Source: Nemania diffusa (lineage: Eukaryota > Ascomycota > Sordariomycetes > Xylariales > Xylariaceae). From it: a DNA stretch of 64,000 nucleotides. The stretch's first letter is position 1, and every line of letters starts with the position of its first letter. The notes below the pieces were generated by a model. It did no database searches, was not told the origin of the DNA, and saw nothing but the letters and a program-made list of their open reading frames with translations. Where the stretch lies: assembly GCA_038501195.1 (NCBI GenBank), contig JBBPUQ010000007.1, positions 1,589,501 to 1,653,500 on the forward strand, in the 5' to 3' direction. The translations under genes were made by a program, and so were the position numbers. This document shows, in pieces, positions 1 through 12,224 of this stretch.

Positions 1-1482
1 TAACCCCATGTCTACTCCTTCTATAGCTACCTCATCTATGTCTCATTCTTTCTAGGTTAGCTTTTCTCCTTCCATGTATAACTGTTATAAGTACCATTTA
101 CGGTATGCCTCCCTACATATCTCGAGCTGTTCCTAACTTCCTGTATCCCTCGTACTTACTTCAGGAAAATCCGGCGGGCGACCCTCCCGCCACTTGAACA
201 AGTGCTAGCGCCGCCTCCTGCCTCCAAGTTTAGAGAACGTAGGTATAGAAGGTCACACGCCCAGTGCATTGATAAAAAGGCAGCTATAACGCAGCTTACC
301 TAGGTAGGCACTCATTCACATGGACTTTTTAAGCATTCCTAGAAGCTCGCTGTGGTCAACTACTTAAACTGGTAGGCCCAATGCATTGATTTAACTACCT
401 AACCTAAAGGGGGGATCCGGTTTTAGGACACGCTGGAACTCGCGTCCTATCTATGTCGCCTTGTCGAATTTTTCGTTATTCTGCTACATGTATTATATTA
501 CTGTTATAGTAACCGCATGCATTAGATGAGGGGTTACTGGAGACAACCACGGTTATTGTTATCTCACCTCTAAGTTTATCATACAGGTTAAAAAATTAAC
601 GGTTTTAGACGTTGTGACTGTCTCTTAACCCCTTCCCTCGCGCTAATGTGGCTAGGTACCTATTTTTATTGCTAAGTCGAACCTACCGCCAGGTACCTAA
701 TACAAGTAGAGCTGCTTTTTATAAAAATATTATTATAGCGTTATTGCAGCAAAGCAGCAATACTACATTTTGTTGCAACATTATAGTACAATCAATATAA
801 CATCGTACGGCTCGAAAAAGCTGGAACTAAAGTAGTCCGGCTAGCACGCTGTTGAAACAACTAGCATTACTGCCAACAGCGTGTCCCCAAAACAAGTTCC
901 CCCTATAAGTCCCCTATAAGAGGTACCTATGTGGTTAGTCTTATGTAATTCTACTACCTAGGGTTCAACCATGATCAGTAGTTAGACAAGCATAAATCCC
1001 ATAAAGAGGTTAAGGTAGGTGATCATATAAAGATTCATGTAGTAGATTTTACCAAGGTATTATGGGTATATAGATTTGCGCTCATCTAGATTCGGTGCCC
1101 CCATATCGAGATACCTACTGATAACCGTTAACCCCAGAATAATAAATTGGCCGCTTGTCCCTACCGGCCGGGGGAACCGGCTGCCCCGCAGTTCACTATG
1201 GGGCCACAGAGAAGCCGAGCTTCTCTAGCGTGTAGTCTATCGGATAGTGCACCTACGTAGATAAGTACCTAACGCATACACTTTCAATGTGCCTCGGCTC
1301 CAGCTCGAACAGGGGTTGTTTTACGGCGTTTGTTTCTCTCCTTTGAGCATCGTCACGATTGATATTCACTCATTTCAATAGCCTAAGCCTGCATGAAGTG
1401 TGTAATTAAGCCCAGCTTCTAAGGAGTTCAGAGAAGATAACTGTCGCTTTCGTCTGAATAAGCCCAGTGACCATCTCGCAAC
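1..1482. other. Non-coding, AT-leaning flank
   Basis: No convincing coding exon was found. The stretch has scattered TAGGTACCTA-type words and a 10-bp perfect inverted repeat (CACGCTGTTG at 845-854 and its complement at 874-883, 19-nt spacer). The last part is presumably the promoter of the kinase-like gene that starts at 1483. Confidence 0.5.
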
Positions 1483-2598
1483 ATGGCGGGACGCGTCAGA
1501 CATCCGATCGACGTCAAGGCGCTCGAGCAGTACCTCAGCCAGCACGTGCCCGAGATCAAGGTGCCGCTGGACGTGAAGCAGTTCGGCTTCGGGCAGTCGA
1601 ACCCGACATACCAGCTGACATCGGCGGACCAGAAGCGCTATGTGATGCGCAAGAAGCCGCCGGGGAAGCTCCTCTCCAAGTCGGCGCACAAGGTCGAGCG
1701 CGAGTACCGCATCATCGCCGCGCTGGGGCCCACCGACGTGCCCGTGCCGCGGGCCTACTGCCTCTGCGAGGACGCGTCCGTGGTCGGCACGCCGTTCTAC
1801 GTCATGTCGTTCCTCGACGGGCGCATCTTCGAGGACCTGTCCATCCCCGGCGTGCCCGCGGCCGAGCGCACGAGCCTGTGGCGCGCCGCCGTGCGCACGC
1901 TCGCGCGCTTCCACGCCGTCGACTTCCGCGGCGCCGGCCTCGAGTCCTACGGGCGCAGCGACGGCTTCTACGACCGCCAGCTCGCCACGTGGCGCCAGAT
2001 CTGCGCCGCCCAGGCCACTGCCGTCGACGTCGACACGGGCCTGCCCGTGGGCCAGATTCCGCACTTCGACGACATGCTGCGCTTCTTCGCCGACAAGGCC
2101 CTGCAGCCGCGCGACCGCGCCACGCTCGTCCATGGCGATTACAAGCTCGACAACATGGTCTTCCACAAGACCGAGGCGCGCGTCATCGGGCTGCTCGACT
2201 GGGAGATGAGCACCGTTGGCCACCCGCTGTCCGACCTCGCGAACCTGCTCATGCCGTTCTACACGCAGGAGGCCACCAGGTCGTACAATCCCAGGGCCGA
2301 GGCGTTCCTGCCCGGCGCCACCCCGGGTCTACCGACGCCCGACGTAGTCCTCGCGTGGTACAAGGAGGAGGCCGGGTGGGACCCGCGCCCCGAGATGCAC
2401 TGGGCGCTGGCGTTCAGCGCCTTCAAATCGTCGGCTATCTCGCAGGGCATCGCGGCGAGGTATGCGACGCGGCAGGCGAGCAGCGCCGAAGCTCAGAAGT
2501 ACGCCGATGCCTTCAAGCCGTTGGGAGAGCTTGCTTGGACTTTGGTGGAGCAGGAAATAGCGAAATCTAAGAGAAGCACACCCGCTGCAAAGTTATAG
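1483..2598 (+). CDS. APH-family phosphotransferase, ACAD10/ACAD11 N-terminal type
   Basis: Single-exon gene of 371 aa. The whole protein is one aminoglycoside-phosphotransferase/choline-kinase fold. An N-lobe with VMRKKPPGKLL (about residues 65-75) resembles the ATP-binding lysine strand of ACAD10-like proteins. The catalytic loop HGDYKLDN lies near residue 217 and the metal-binding LLDWEMSTVGHPLSDLAN follows near 236. In animals this domain is fused to acyl-CoA dehydrogenase in ACAD10/11, which break down 4-hydroxy acids by phosphorylating the hydroxyl. Fungi often encode it alone, and a role in hydroxy-acyl phosphorylation is inferred from that. The ATG is followed directly by conserved sequence. 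The gene is strongly GC-rich compared with its flanks, which creates long spurious ORFs in the other frames. The family call is firm; the substrate is unknown. Confidence 0.87.
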   Translation: MAGRVRHPIDVKALEQYLSQHVPEIKVPLDVKQFGFGQSNPTYQLTSADQKRYVMRKKPPGKLLSKSAHKVEREYRIIAALGPTDVPVPRAYCLCEDASVVGTPFYVMSFLDGRIFEDLSIPGVPAAERTSLWRAAVRTLARFHAVDFRGAGLESYGRSDGFYDRQLATWRQICAAQATAVDVDTGLPVGQIPHFDDMLRFFADKALQPRDRATLVHGDYKLDNMVFHKTEARVIGLLDWEMSTVGHPLSDLANLLMPFYTQEATRSYNPRAEAFLPGATPGLPTPDVVLAWYKEEAGWDPRPEMHWALAFSAFKSSAISQGIAARYATRQASSAEAQKYADAFKPLGELAWTLVEQEIAKSKRSTPAAKL

Positions 2599-3691
2599 TA
2601 AGCATCTTGTAGGTGAGATGTCTCAAACTTTTAAGCCATTGTGTAGTTTGGGGTGGTATTCGACCATCAGCGGTTACAAAAAGAGAAAGTGGCGCTTATG
2701 CAGACATTGTGTATAACTTCTCTCTTGTCTACATAGCGCACTCATTACTTGTATATATGAGCAAAAACAAAGTCCCGATATACATCCAAACCACTAACTG
2801 GCAAATATTATTGTGTAAAGTTACAACATGTTCTAAGTCTGGGGCATATTCGGTTCTTCCCCTGAGAGTCAAAAGCACTCATAACGTTCAACCTTGTCAC
2901 AGGTATCTGTACCAGTGTCATCATATTCGCAAAGTACGTATTCGATCCCATCAAATCACAGCAATATTCGATCCCACCTAACCCAGTTCCAACCGATAGC
3001 CCATACCGCCTTCCACGTCCAAGCCATGGCAGCGGATAACAAGCAATGCATCCATCAATCACATAGCTACGAGACCGGCATCACCTGACGGACAGACGAT
3101 TACCAATCAATCTCCAATATCCAAGCCTTGGAGATCATTTTCTCGATCGGGCAGCTTACATCACCATCTCGCAATTTGCCCGCCTTGCGCTGCCCTGTTT
3201 AGCCTAAAGAGACCTGGTGCCCTCATTGGCCGCGGCCGACGAGCTGAGAAGGTGGCACTCGCGGGGCATGGCCTGGCCCGGGACCATGGTCGCGAGTGCT
3301 GACTTCGGGTTGTGCCATGGTTACGTCGATGTCACCATCCCGAAGGTCGCCTGTTATCGCGACTGCAGTCGTCGGGCGTCTTCATAGCGAGGAGTGGTTC
3401 GGTGATGTTGTATCTTCGACTGCACGTACCTTTGGGAGCGGTGGGAGTATCGACTCCGCAAATATTTGCAATTCATTATTAATGGGTGAGTCCGGGACAG
3501 TAACTGCATCGCCGTGGCCGCCTCTCGGGTCGAGGCCGGTCGAGAGAAATGCAGCGACCTAGGTAGCTACTTGATAAAACCACAAGAGCCCTCGAGATTC
3601 CGTAGCATAGATAGATGTAGTAACCACTAACTCGGTGCGAGTCATCTAACTTGCTATTAACATCGATTCCGCTTAGTTCTTCTAGCTGACA
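2599..3691. other. Intergenic region
   Basis: About 1.1 kb between two genes on the same strand. The first part is AT-rich. A GC-richer patch lies around 3220-3550. Small ORFs exist, but I recognise no domain or fungal coding pattern in them. Confidence 0.5.
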
Positions 3692-5789
3692 ATGCGTTTA
3701 CCGCCTTCTATTTCCATCCTCTCTCTCGTTTTATTCGCGTTCAGCGGAAAATGCGGGACACTACGCGCAGAGCCCATCCATCTCATAGCCGGAGCATCAA
3801 GCCGCGCTGCCCCAGAATGCAAGATCTTTCCCGGGGACGCCCAGTGGCCGCCTGAGAGCGAATGGGCCCGCTTGAATGCATCTATCAATGGCGTTTTGCT
3901 CAAGCCCAAGCCAGCAGCTTCCGTCTGTTATGCCGGCCCTGATAGGGACCCGACCCAATGCCAGTTTCTAGTCAGCGGCACCTCCTCGACTAGGTTTTGG
4001 CTTAACGATCCCCTCACAGAACTAGCACAATGGACACAGGGCAGTTCCTGCGTGGCTACTCTTACGCCCGTCGGAAACTGTACCCGAGGGGGGTTTCCGG
4101 AGTACGTCGTCAATGCTACAGCTGCGACACACGTCCAGGCTGCGGTGAACTTCGCAAGGATTAATAACATTCGATTGATTATTAAGTACGTCTGGTGCCC
4201 GGAAATGCTGCACGGAGGAGGTGTTGAGCTAACTGCTGGTCTTGGTAGGAACACGGGACATGACTTTGGAGGTAGATCGGTAGGCGCAGGGTCCATCAGT
4301 GTGTGGACGCATTACTTGAAGAGCACCGAGTTCATCCCCTCATACAAGATCGGCCAATACAGCGGAATGGCAGTCCGCGTTGGATCCGGCGTTGAAGCTT
4401 GGGAGATGTACAACTTTATGTCAGCCAATAAAATGACTGTCGTCGCAGCTGGATGCAGTACAGTTGGGGGAAGTGGTGGGTGGCTAAGCTCTGGCGGACA
4501 TAGCACCGTCACTTCGACATTTGGGCTAGGGGCTGACCAAGCTCTATCGATCGAGGTGGTCACCGCCGACGGAAAGCTTGTGACAGCTGATCCTCTGACG
4601 AATACAGACCTTTTCTGGGCAATACGAGGCGGAGGTGGAGGTAATTCATCTGAGATACAAGGCAATTTGAATGGCGGCTGACAGAAAAGCAGCTACCTAC
4701 GGGATTATCACCTCAGTGGTCATGAAAGCATATCCGCCTATCAGCATAGCGTCATCGTCACTGAGCCTCATAGTCTCAAACAGTTCGACCACAGGCGCCG
4801 TAAGTAATGTCGAAAGCTTCTGGCAAGGTGTCGCCTCGTATTACAAGTTTGCAGCTGGGATTCTCGATGCTGGTGGCTACGGCTTTAGCTACATCTATCC
4901 GATGGAGAACAACACCTACCGATTTACCACGAGCAGTTCTTTTCCCGGCATGTCCCCTACTGCAGCTTTCAATTTCATGCAGCCATTATACGACACTATG
5001 AAAAGGGTGGGCATCAATGTCGTGAACCCTGAGATAAGGTCAGCTTCCCTATATGGGTCTCCTCGTGGCGGGACCGGTGATAGGCCTGTCAATACAAGAT
5101 ACAGATCTCGTCTGCTGCCGCGAGAAAATTGGGAAGATGACAACCTATTCAACCAAACTATAAGGGCGATCCGGACGGCTGTTGAGGGAGGCTTTAAGAA
5201 CAACTTTTATTTTCACGGTACCCTAACGTCTCCGACTGAACAGGTCGCCGGAGTAAGTAATTCCCGGTCTTATTTTCTTGTTCTGATCTCATAATAATGT
5301 GGGAGCCCCTTTCTGGATCACGATCGTGACTTAGAAGTTTCTCACATTTTCGAAACACATACACGCAGAGCACGCTCAATCTGGTGATTACTAATATGGG
5401 TGTTGCAGTGGCCTGGCAACGACAGCGCAGTCAATCCAGCATGGCGGAAGAACCGCATGCACGCCATGTTAATGGATGTACAGCCCGATGGACTCACGGC
5501 GCAGCAAGCGATCGACAGGAACTCGTTGATGCAGGGGTATATGACTCTGCTGCGTGATGTATCGCCAGGTGCAGGTTCATATATGAACGAGGGGGATCCC
5601 GGCGAGCCGAATTGGCAGCAGGCTTTCTATGGCGCAAACTATGAGAGGTTGTTGGAGATCAAGCGGAAATGGGACCCAACAGGTGTATTTTGGGCACCGA
5701 CGACAGTGGGAAGCGAAGGCTGGGCGGTACAAGTGGTCGATGGTTATCCCAATTCGCAGAATGGGAGGCTGTGTCGCGTTGCTAGATGA
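3692..5789 (+). CDS. Secreted berberine-bridge-enzyme-like FAD-linked oxidase
   Basis: Four exons: 3692-4185, 4249-4640, 4693-5252 and 5409-5789 (608 aa). The introns have donors GTACGT, GTAATT and GTAAGT, and intron 1 has a GCTAAC branch point. A signal peptide covers about residues 1-26. It is followed by an FAD-binding PCMH/FAD_binding_4 domain and a C-terminal BBE motif (FYGANYERLLEIK followed by DPTGVF). Splicing creates NTGHDFGG, giving His169, and AAGCSTVGG gives Cys234. These are the two residues that bind FAD covalently (6-S-cysteinyl, 8-alpha-N1-histidyl) in bicovalent BBE enzymes. Such enzymes oxidise alcohols, sugars or alkaloid-type substrates with O2, releasing H2O2. Intron 1 is a multiple of 3 and open in frame, so retention would insert 21 residues before the FAD histidine. 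The substrate is unknown. Confidence 0.9.
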
Positions 5790-6678
5790 ACAGACGTATA
5801 AGCCATCAAGAGAAGAAGGCCAATGGATAGAAGGTAATGCAACCATGCATGATAGGGGGTATGCATAGAAGGGATTATTCAAATATGAGGTATAGGAGCT
5901 TATACCCCCCACACTGCTGGTATAATGTATAATGCTACCCCCCTGTAATAAGGTGAAGTAGACGCGCTAGGCAAGCCGCTGCAAGCCTCTGCAAGCCTCT
6001 CGGGACTTGCTATACAAGGGGTTTTCCGTGCAAGTAACTTGCGAACAGAGGCGAAAAGAGGCGAAAAGATACCTTTTGGGCAGTTAACCAAAGCTCAGCG
6101 TAGCAAATAATAACTTAGGGGGATCCCTTTTATCAGGCCCCTCTTGCGTAGGTGGTAAACATGTAGAAGAGCTCAGGCGGGCCTTGTTATCATGCTCCAG
6201 ACTAGGTACTTGTTCATCCCTCCCATCCCGCGAGAGACTGGTCAGAAGCAATAATTTCAAGACAAAGGGGCAATTCGCAATAATGATTACATACACCAGG
6301 AGTACAGGTAGTGAAGTGAAGCTACCTAGCATCAATCAACCTCATCCTCAACCTCGGCTTCTCCTCACTACCTTTATGAAGCTATAAATCCTCCAAATCA
6401 ACCCCATACTTACCCCAGATTCTCTCATAACTACACTAAACTAGGATCCGTAGGTCTCATGCGAGGAAATAGTGGGTTAGTTACATTTGAGGTAACACCC
6501 TCTATGTATAACATACCTAGATAGGTATCTTCTGATAGAAAACATTCGACAAGGAAAAAGGATGTTGTATTAGAAATGGTTGCTTCGCCTAGACCTTCCT
6601 ATCCGGCTTCTGAAACGAGACACCGAGTTCTACACTGGTCCACAAATCTCTGTCCGTCCTCTGATCCCCAGAAACACG
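5790..6678. other. Intergenic region with decamer repeats
   Basis: No gene seen. It contains three 10-bp tandem units ending GCAAGCCTCT (5971-6000, first unit one base different) and, 48 bp on, two units of GAGGCGAAAA (6048-6067). The downstream half is the presumed promoter of the AtuA-like gene. Confidence 0.5.
5971..6067. repeat. Two short decamer tandem repeats
   Basis: Positions 5971-6000 are three consecutive 10-mers (GCAAGCCGCT, then GCAAGCCTCT twice). Positions 6048-6067 are two exact copies of GAGGCGAAAA. Both have a 10-bp period, close to one helical turn, and lie about 610-710 bp before the next start codon. No function is known. Confidence 0.7.
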
Positions 6679-8644
6679 ATGCCTCCGACACGGCGGCCCA
6701 TCCGTATCGCCAATTGCTCGGGCGCAGCACCGGATCCGGGCGACTTGATGCTCGCACAGGCGACGGCTGGTCCAGTTGATGTCATCACTGGCGATTATCT
6801 AGCAGAAGCAAACTTAGCCCAGTATGCTGAAGCATATGCTAAGGGTGAACACCCTGGCTATGTAGCTTCAGCATATAATGGTCTTCGCTTATCACTCAAG
6901 GCTATCAATGAGAAGAGAATCAAAGTTGTTATCAACGGTGGCGGTTTGAATCCCAAGGGCCTGGCCGAGGCCACCCACACGATGGCGAGCGAAAAGGGGT
7001 ACAGTCTCAAGATTGCTTATGTCGAAGGAGACAATCTATTACCCATCGTTCGTGATATTCTCAAACTGGATAACCAGGGTCGATTACCGCACTTTGACTC
7101 CCCAAATAACCAAGTCAAGTTGGCCAAGGATACAGATAACTTTTTAGACGACCCAAATAAGAAGATAGTTGCTGCCAATGCGTACCTAGGGTGTCGCGCG
7201 ATTCGACGCGGACTAGAACAAGGTGCCGATATTATCATTTGCGGTCGGGTTGCCGATGCATCACCCGTGATGGGTGCAGCGCAGTGGTGGCACGGCTGGA
7301 AAGAAGATGATTTTGACAAGCTGGCCGGGTCACTGGTAGCCGGGCATTTGATTGAATGTTCGACATACGGCACAGGTGCTAACTTCGCTGGATTCGACCA
7401 GTATCCCATTCAGCAGCTACTACACCTCGGCTGCCCTATTGCTGAAATTGCAGACAACGGCGAAGCAATTATTACAAAACATGAGGCCTTGAATGGGATT
7501 GTTACTGAGGAAGTTGTTAAATGCCAGTTGTTGTATGAACTGCAAGGAAATATCTATTTGAATAGCGACGTCAAGGCAGATATTACAAATGTAGCAATAC
7601 GCCAAGTCGGTCCAAATCGAGTTCATGTTTCTGGCGCAAAGGGTTATCCACCACCACCGACGACAAAACTCGCAGTATTCTACCGTGGCGGGTGGCAAGG
7701 CGAACACACACTCAATGCGACCGGATATGCCACGAAGCACAAGTATGATCTTCAAGAAACCCAGATGCGAACACAACTCGAAGAATGGGGTGTGATGAAA
7801 GACATTGACCTACTTGAATTTCAGCGTATCGGTGTTCCGCAAGAGAATCCACGGTCTCAGCAAGCGGCAACGACCTATCTACGAATCTTCGTACAAGCAC
7901 AGCGCTCTGAGACTGTCAAAAGTGTCCACCAAGTACTGTGGTATAATTTCAGTAAGTGAACCCCCATTTCCGGGGCTGTAACATCCGAAGATCTCTGCAA
8001 GTGGCAGACTCCTTACTCTAGTTCCAGTGCAACATTTCCCTGGCCTGAATGGCACGTTAGACACACGGCTACTGGCCACCCCGATTCCATTTCTGGGTTA
8101 TTTCCCTGCACTAGTAGCCCAGCATCATATCGAAGAGTCCATCAACATCATAGGACAAAACGGAGAAGTCGAGGGTCGCCTAGTCGTTGGCCCGCCGCGC
8201 ACCACGGAGGCGCTGGCACCACGTGAAAATTACGACCCCGACTCGCCATGTGCGATGTCCTCATTTGGATCTTCAAAAACCATACCATTCGGGGATATTA
8301 TTCTCGCGCGATCAGGCGACAAGGGCGCAAATGTCAATGTTGGGTTCACGCCACGCAAGGCAAATGACAATGCTGAAGTGTGGGCGTGGTTGCGAAGCTT
8401 CTTAACGAAGGATAAGCTAAAGGAGATGATGGGCGACGACTGGCAAGACTGGTTTCATGTCGAACGCGTCGAGTTTCCCAATATCAGGGCTGTTCATTTC
8501 GTCGTCTACGGCGCCTTGGGTAGGGGCGTGAGCAGTTCTGCTCGCCTGGACTCCCTCGGAAAGGGGTTTGCGGAATGGCTACGTGCTGTGTATGTTCCAG
8601 TCCCGGCTAAATTCCTCGAAGAAGGCCCGAGAAGCAAGATATAA
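6679..8644 (+). CDS. AtuA-like (DUF1446) family protein
   Basis: Two exons, 6679-7951 and 8028-8644, joined in phase 1 (629 aa). The donor is CA|GTAAGT. The chosen ATG opens MPPTRRPIRIANCSGA, which matches the N-terminus typical of the family; upstream codons in this frame contain no ATG. The body has NGGGLNPKGLA, YVEGDNLLP and GRVADASPVMGAA, then GTGANFAGFD. The second exon carries the C-terminal AtuA-like ferredoxin-fold segment with IILARSGDKGANVNVGFTPR. AtuA is encoded with the acyclic-terpene (citronellol/geraniol) catabolic genes of Pseudomonas, but its own reaction is not established. In fungi such proteins are usually linked to branched acyl-CoA breakdown, though no carboxylase subunit lies nearby here. 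The family assignment is strong and the function uncertain. Confidence 0.88.
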
Positions 8645-11600
8645 GGTTAGGGCCACATTGTTAGAAATAAATACGAACACTAGGTACATATCAATTAGAT
8701 TTTGAATATACAAATCAGTCAGTATGCACTCGAAACTAGAGGCCACCACATGAGATTCTCTTCAATAGGAAGTCCCAGCAAATAGTTCTAAAAGAGTCCG
8801 AAACGTCATTGCCTGGCAATACAGTTATAGTCGATGTACTATATCCTCTACTCCTACAAGATAAGGCTCTCGTGGCGGTATAGTTACTCAAGTCAGCTAA
8901 TTACAAGAGTAACATCTTCAGACTAGCAAGAATGATGTCTGTCAAATCTCATACGACAAGCAGAAGACTAGATGGTGAACGGGTATGTTCTATTGATCCG
9001 ATTCTAGATGAAAACTTCGGGAACCAGAGTTTCTAGTTTCACCATAGATCATATCATGAGAGGTATATAGAATGGTCGAGGCCGTGTCTAGGTTTTTGCG
9101 GGTGGATGACGCCACACTCAGGCAGCTTGTAACCTAGATGCCATAAATGGAGTAACGTGATGCACCAATCGCTATGATCTGTGTGTAAGATTGAAAGATA
9201 TACTGTGAAGATTGGTATAGAGCCCAGGTTGACAACATATGCTATTTTCAAAAGCACTGATTGATGGTCGGGATCTAGGCAGACCTACGAGAACTCGGAC
9301 AGGATAGCAGCCAAGTTACAGATGTAGTCGATGGTTTGAGAGACAAGTGAATGACCTAATACATGCATCATTCAGCAGTGTGTCTCCGAAAGCCTAGATA
9401 GTATAAAGTCCAAGACTGCGTAAGATTGGTTCTGTTAGGTAGGTAGTTGATGAAAATGTAGGAGCTTGTTTCAAGTCCGCCGGCTAATCGTCCGATCCTA
9501 CGGTTTCTCATTGTTCGCAAGCTTCCCCATGTTCTGTGCCGCTCGTGAGTCTCGTGGTCCCCGGATTCTGTCGGCCCCAGCAATAGAAGATCGTTGTTCA
9601 AAGGATTCTAGGCGAAGCTCCCAAAGTGAAGAGGATGTACGTATGTAGCGGTCGTGGGCATCATGCACCCCAGATTTCCAATATTTAGCTCGTTGCCCGG
9701 AACCAGTCTATGTCGGATCCTGTCAGTCTACTGGTTCACAGGTTGTACTGCCGCCGTCAATGAAGTAGGAAAAAGTATCATGACCCATGGTTCGTTTTAT
9801 TGCCGTGCGCTTTCTATGGGGTGCTAATGCTCTACAGTACACGTTACCGCTGTGTTGTCCGTCACGTGCTTGGGTGCAATGTGATGTTGGCACGACCCAA
9901 ATAAATAAAGATTACTTAACTCTCTTAGGTAGGTAAACCAGACGTGGTAGTGCAGACAGTATGCATTAGGTAACGTACTGTAGTGCGCGGGTCGGTTGAG
10001 TCGGTGGCTTCAGTGGCTTGCCAAGAGCTCTGGCCTGTTTCGGGTTCTAGTGGAACAAGGTAGATAGATGCCTATTTAGACCGAATAGGGAGAACGCGTT
10101 GCCGTACACGTATGTACTTAGTAGGTACAATACGAGAGGACGCCCACCGAGCAGGAGTTGGGTACTCAAACCAGTATGGAAATACCATCGCTCTGGTGTT
10201 ATTGTGAAAAGGAGGAATGACGCGAGAGCCTCGATGGCTCTACAAACGCGGTAGTTATTAGTAGATTACGCACTGAGGCGTGCAAAGCAGTACCTACCTA
10301 CAGTAATGTACAGTGCTTTACAGGTCGCTATTATTATCATGTAGCGACCTACCGTAGTGTACCCAGGTGCGCTACTAACCAGGACTAGGACCGATGTATG
10401 TAAAGTTTCCCGGGTTTTCTCCTCAAAGCCGGTAACGTGCATCGGACTAAGCAACGCTGTTTCAAGCCAGAAAACATCTCCCTGTACTGCATATTCTGTA
10501 AATGCGGCAGCTTGTTTCGAGTCATCAGCAGATCGACAACGGCTTTTCCCAGCAGCTGGATATGGCTTCAAACAGGCCAGCCCGGCTAGATAATGTGAGT
10601 AGGCAATACTTCTATGTATGTACACACAAGTAGGTAGGTATGATACACACACCACAACTACCACCGTAGTATTGAAATGTGTAGCGAGAACAGAACCACT
10701 GTACAAACCAGCCTACCAGAGTCCCAGACCCTGTTCTAATTTGAAACCTGGCCGGTTAAGACGGGATGACGAATATAAGATATACATACAGAATACATAT
10801 AATGCACTCGCTGTTCTGCCGCACAGGTTCGAACGGGATAGGTACTCTACGACGTACCTAAGGTAGGCATTGGAGGCTGTGCTGCCAATAATCTCGGCTT
10901 CGAGCCCCAGCGCGCCATCCCATGCAGCCAAGGTTACAGCACCACTATACGTATTTACAGAGTACTGCCCACTATCTACCTACATGCGTAGTACATCTAT
11001 CTACCTAGGTAGGGTAGGTATGTATGTACATACCTACATATGTATACATACAGGAAAGGTAACCTTGAAAAAGGATCGAACGGAACACATGGCAAACCCA
11101 TCATTTGATGGGGACAATACAAAAGTTGCACTAGCTTCATATTTCATTTGTTCCCTTGTTGCATATACTTACAAGTAGCAGGTGCGCTGTATGTCAGCAG
11201 CCACTGAATTACCTACTACATACCTCACTAACTATAAATGTAAGCCGCATGAAGCAGTGAATCCTGATCTGTTCTTTTTGTTGTTATTTGTAGTGGGGGG
11301 CCAAGACAGACGGTTCCTGGGCAGTTTCTAGGCCTGGCTAACAACACCAGATCAATTGGCAGTCATAAATCGAGGGCAAATCGAGGGGTACTTAAGCAAA
11401 CACATTTTTCTCATCCTATCCTCGCACCGCCCCATTGACCATTTTTGTATCATGTTATTTACCAATCAAAAAAAAGAAACATATCGATGCAGAAACTCCG
11501 GTCGCGAGGAGGGGTGGGTGAACGTAACTCAGGTTTGCTCCTCGGCCCTACTTAGAATAGGTACTATGTATACCTGTCGGCTCCCTTGGCTCAGCAACTT

Positions 11601-12080
11601 GGCTTCGTGTTTCGGATTTGACTAGATGCGATTCGCACGTACACCGAAACAATACCTAGATATACTAGATAGACAGAATATTTACATGTTTACTGTAGTC
11701 GTGATGTATGTAGTTGTATAGGACTTAGGTAGTACGTACTGTATTGAATTCATCAGCAACATACCTACTCGAGGATTCATAGGCGCTTCTATGAGCGGGT
11801 GTACCTGCATCGATCTCACCAAGGATCGAACGACTAGGTAGATAGCTACTTAGTCAGCAAGTTCATTATTAGTAAGGCTTATATAGGTTCATGACGCAAA
11901 GCAAGGGACCATTCAACTCTTTGCTAGCGTATCTACAGTGTTCAGAGCTCATTTTTTATAACAGCCTGATAGGTTGTAAGCACAATACTACTAAATATCT
12001 AAAGCTATCCTACCCATACGTGAATAATAAAATAGCATATGTAGCCTACAGCTTTATATGTATATAAAACTGCACGTATC
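8645..12080. other. Gene-poor region
   Basis: About 3.4 kb with no recognisable exon. It is rich in TACCTA/TAGGTA words; the densest cluster is near 10977-11050, with overlapping palindromes such as ACCTAGGT and GTATGTACATAC. Short ORFs on both strands look random. Confidence 0.55.
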
Positions 12081-12224
12081 GGCATCAGTACTTAAAATGA
12101 AAAGCTGGGATTATGCACATAACAGATACACCAATCGGATTACATAATGTAGAATCTAATGCCTAAATAAACTATAATTGGTATATGCATAATCCTAGCT
12201 TTTCATTTTATAAGTACTGGTACC
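12081..12224. mobile_element. Small inverted-repeat (MITE-like) element
   Basis: Two arms of about 43 nt (12081-12123 and 12181-12224) are inverted copies with a handful of mismatches and a 2-nt gap. The shared core is AGTACTT, then AAAATGAAAAGCT, then GGATTATGCA. The interior is only about 57 bp and has no ORF. The arm length and AT-rich core fit a MITE. A target-site duplication is not evident, so a plain transcribed hairpin remains possible. Confidence 0.6.

Noticed and set aside
1375..2223. 282-codon minus-strand ORF and a 367-codon plus-frame ORF at 1467-2570 overlapping the APH gene
   Set aside because: Shadows of a GC-rich real gene; their translations are Arg/Ala/Gly-biased with no domain.
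10266..10706. 146-codon minus-strand ORF
   Set aside because: Random composition, no motif, in a repeat-word-rich non-coding stretch.
10826..10845. GGTTCGAAC-like Pol III B box
   Set aside because: No acceptor, D or anticodon stems could be folded around it.
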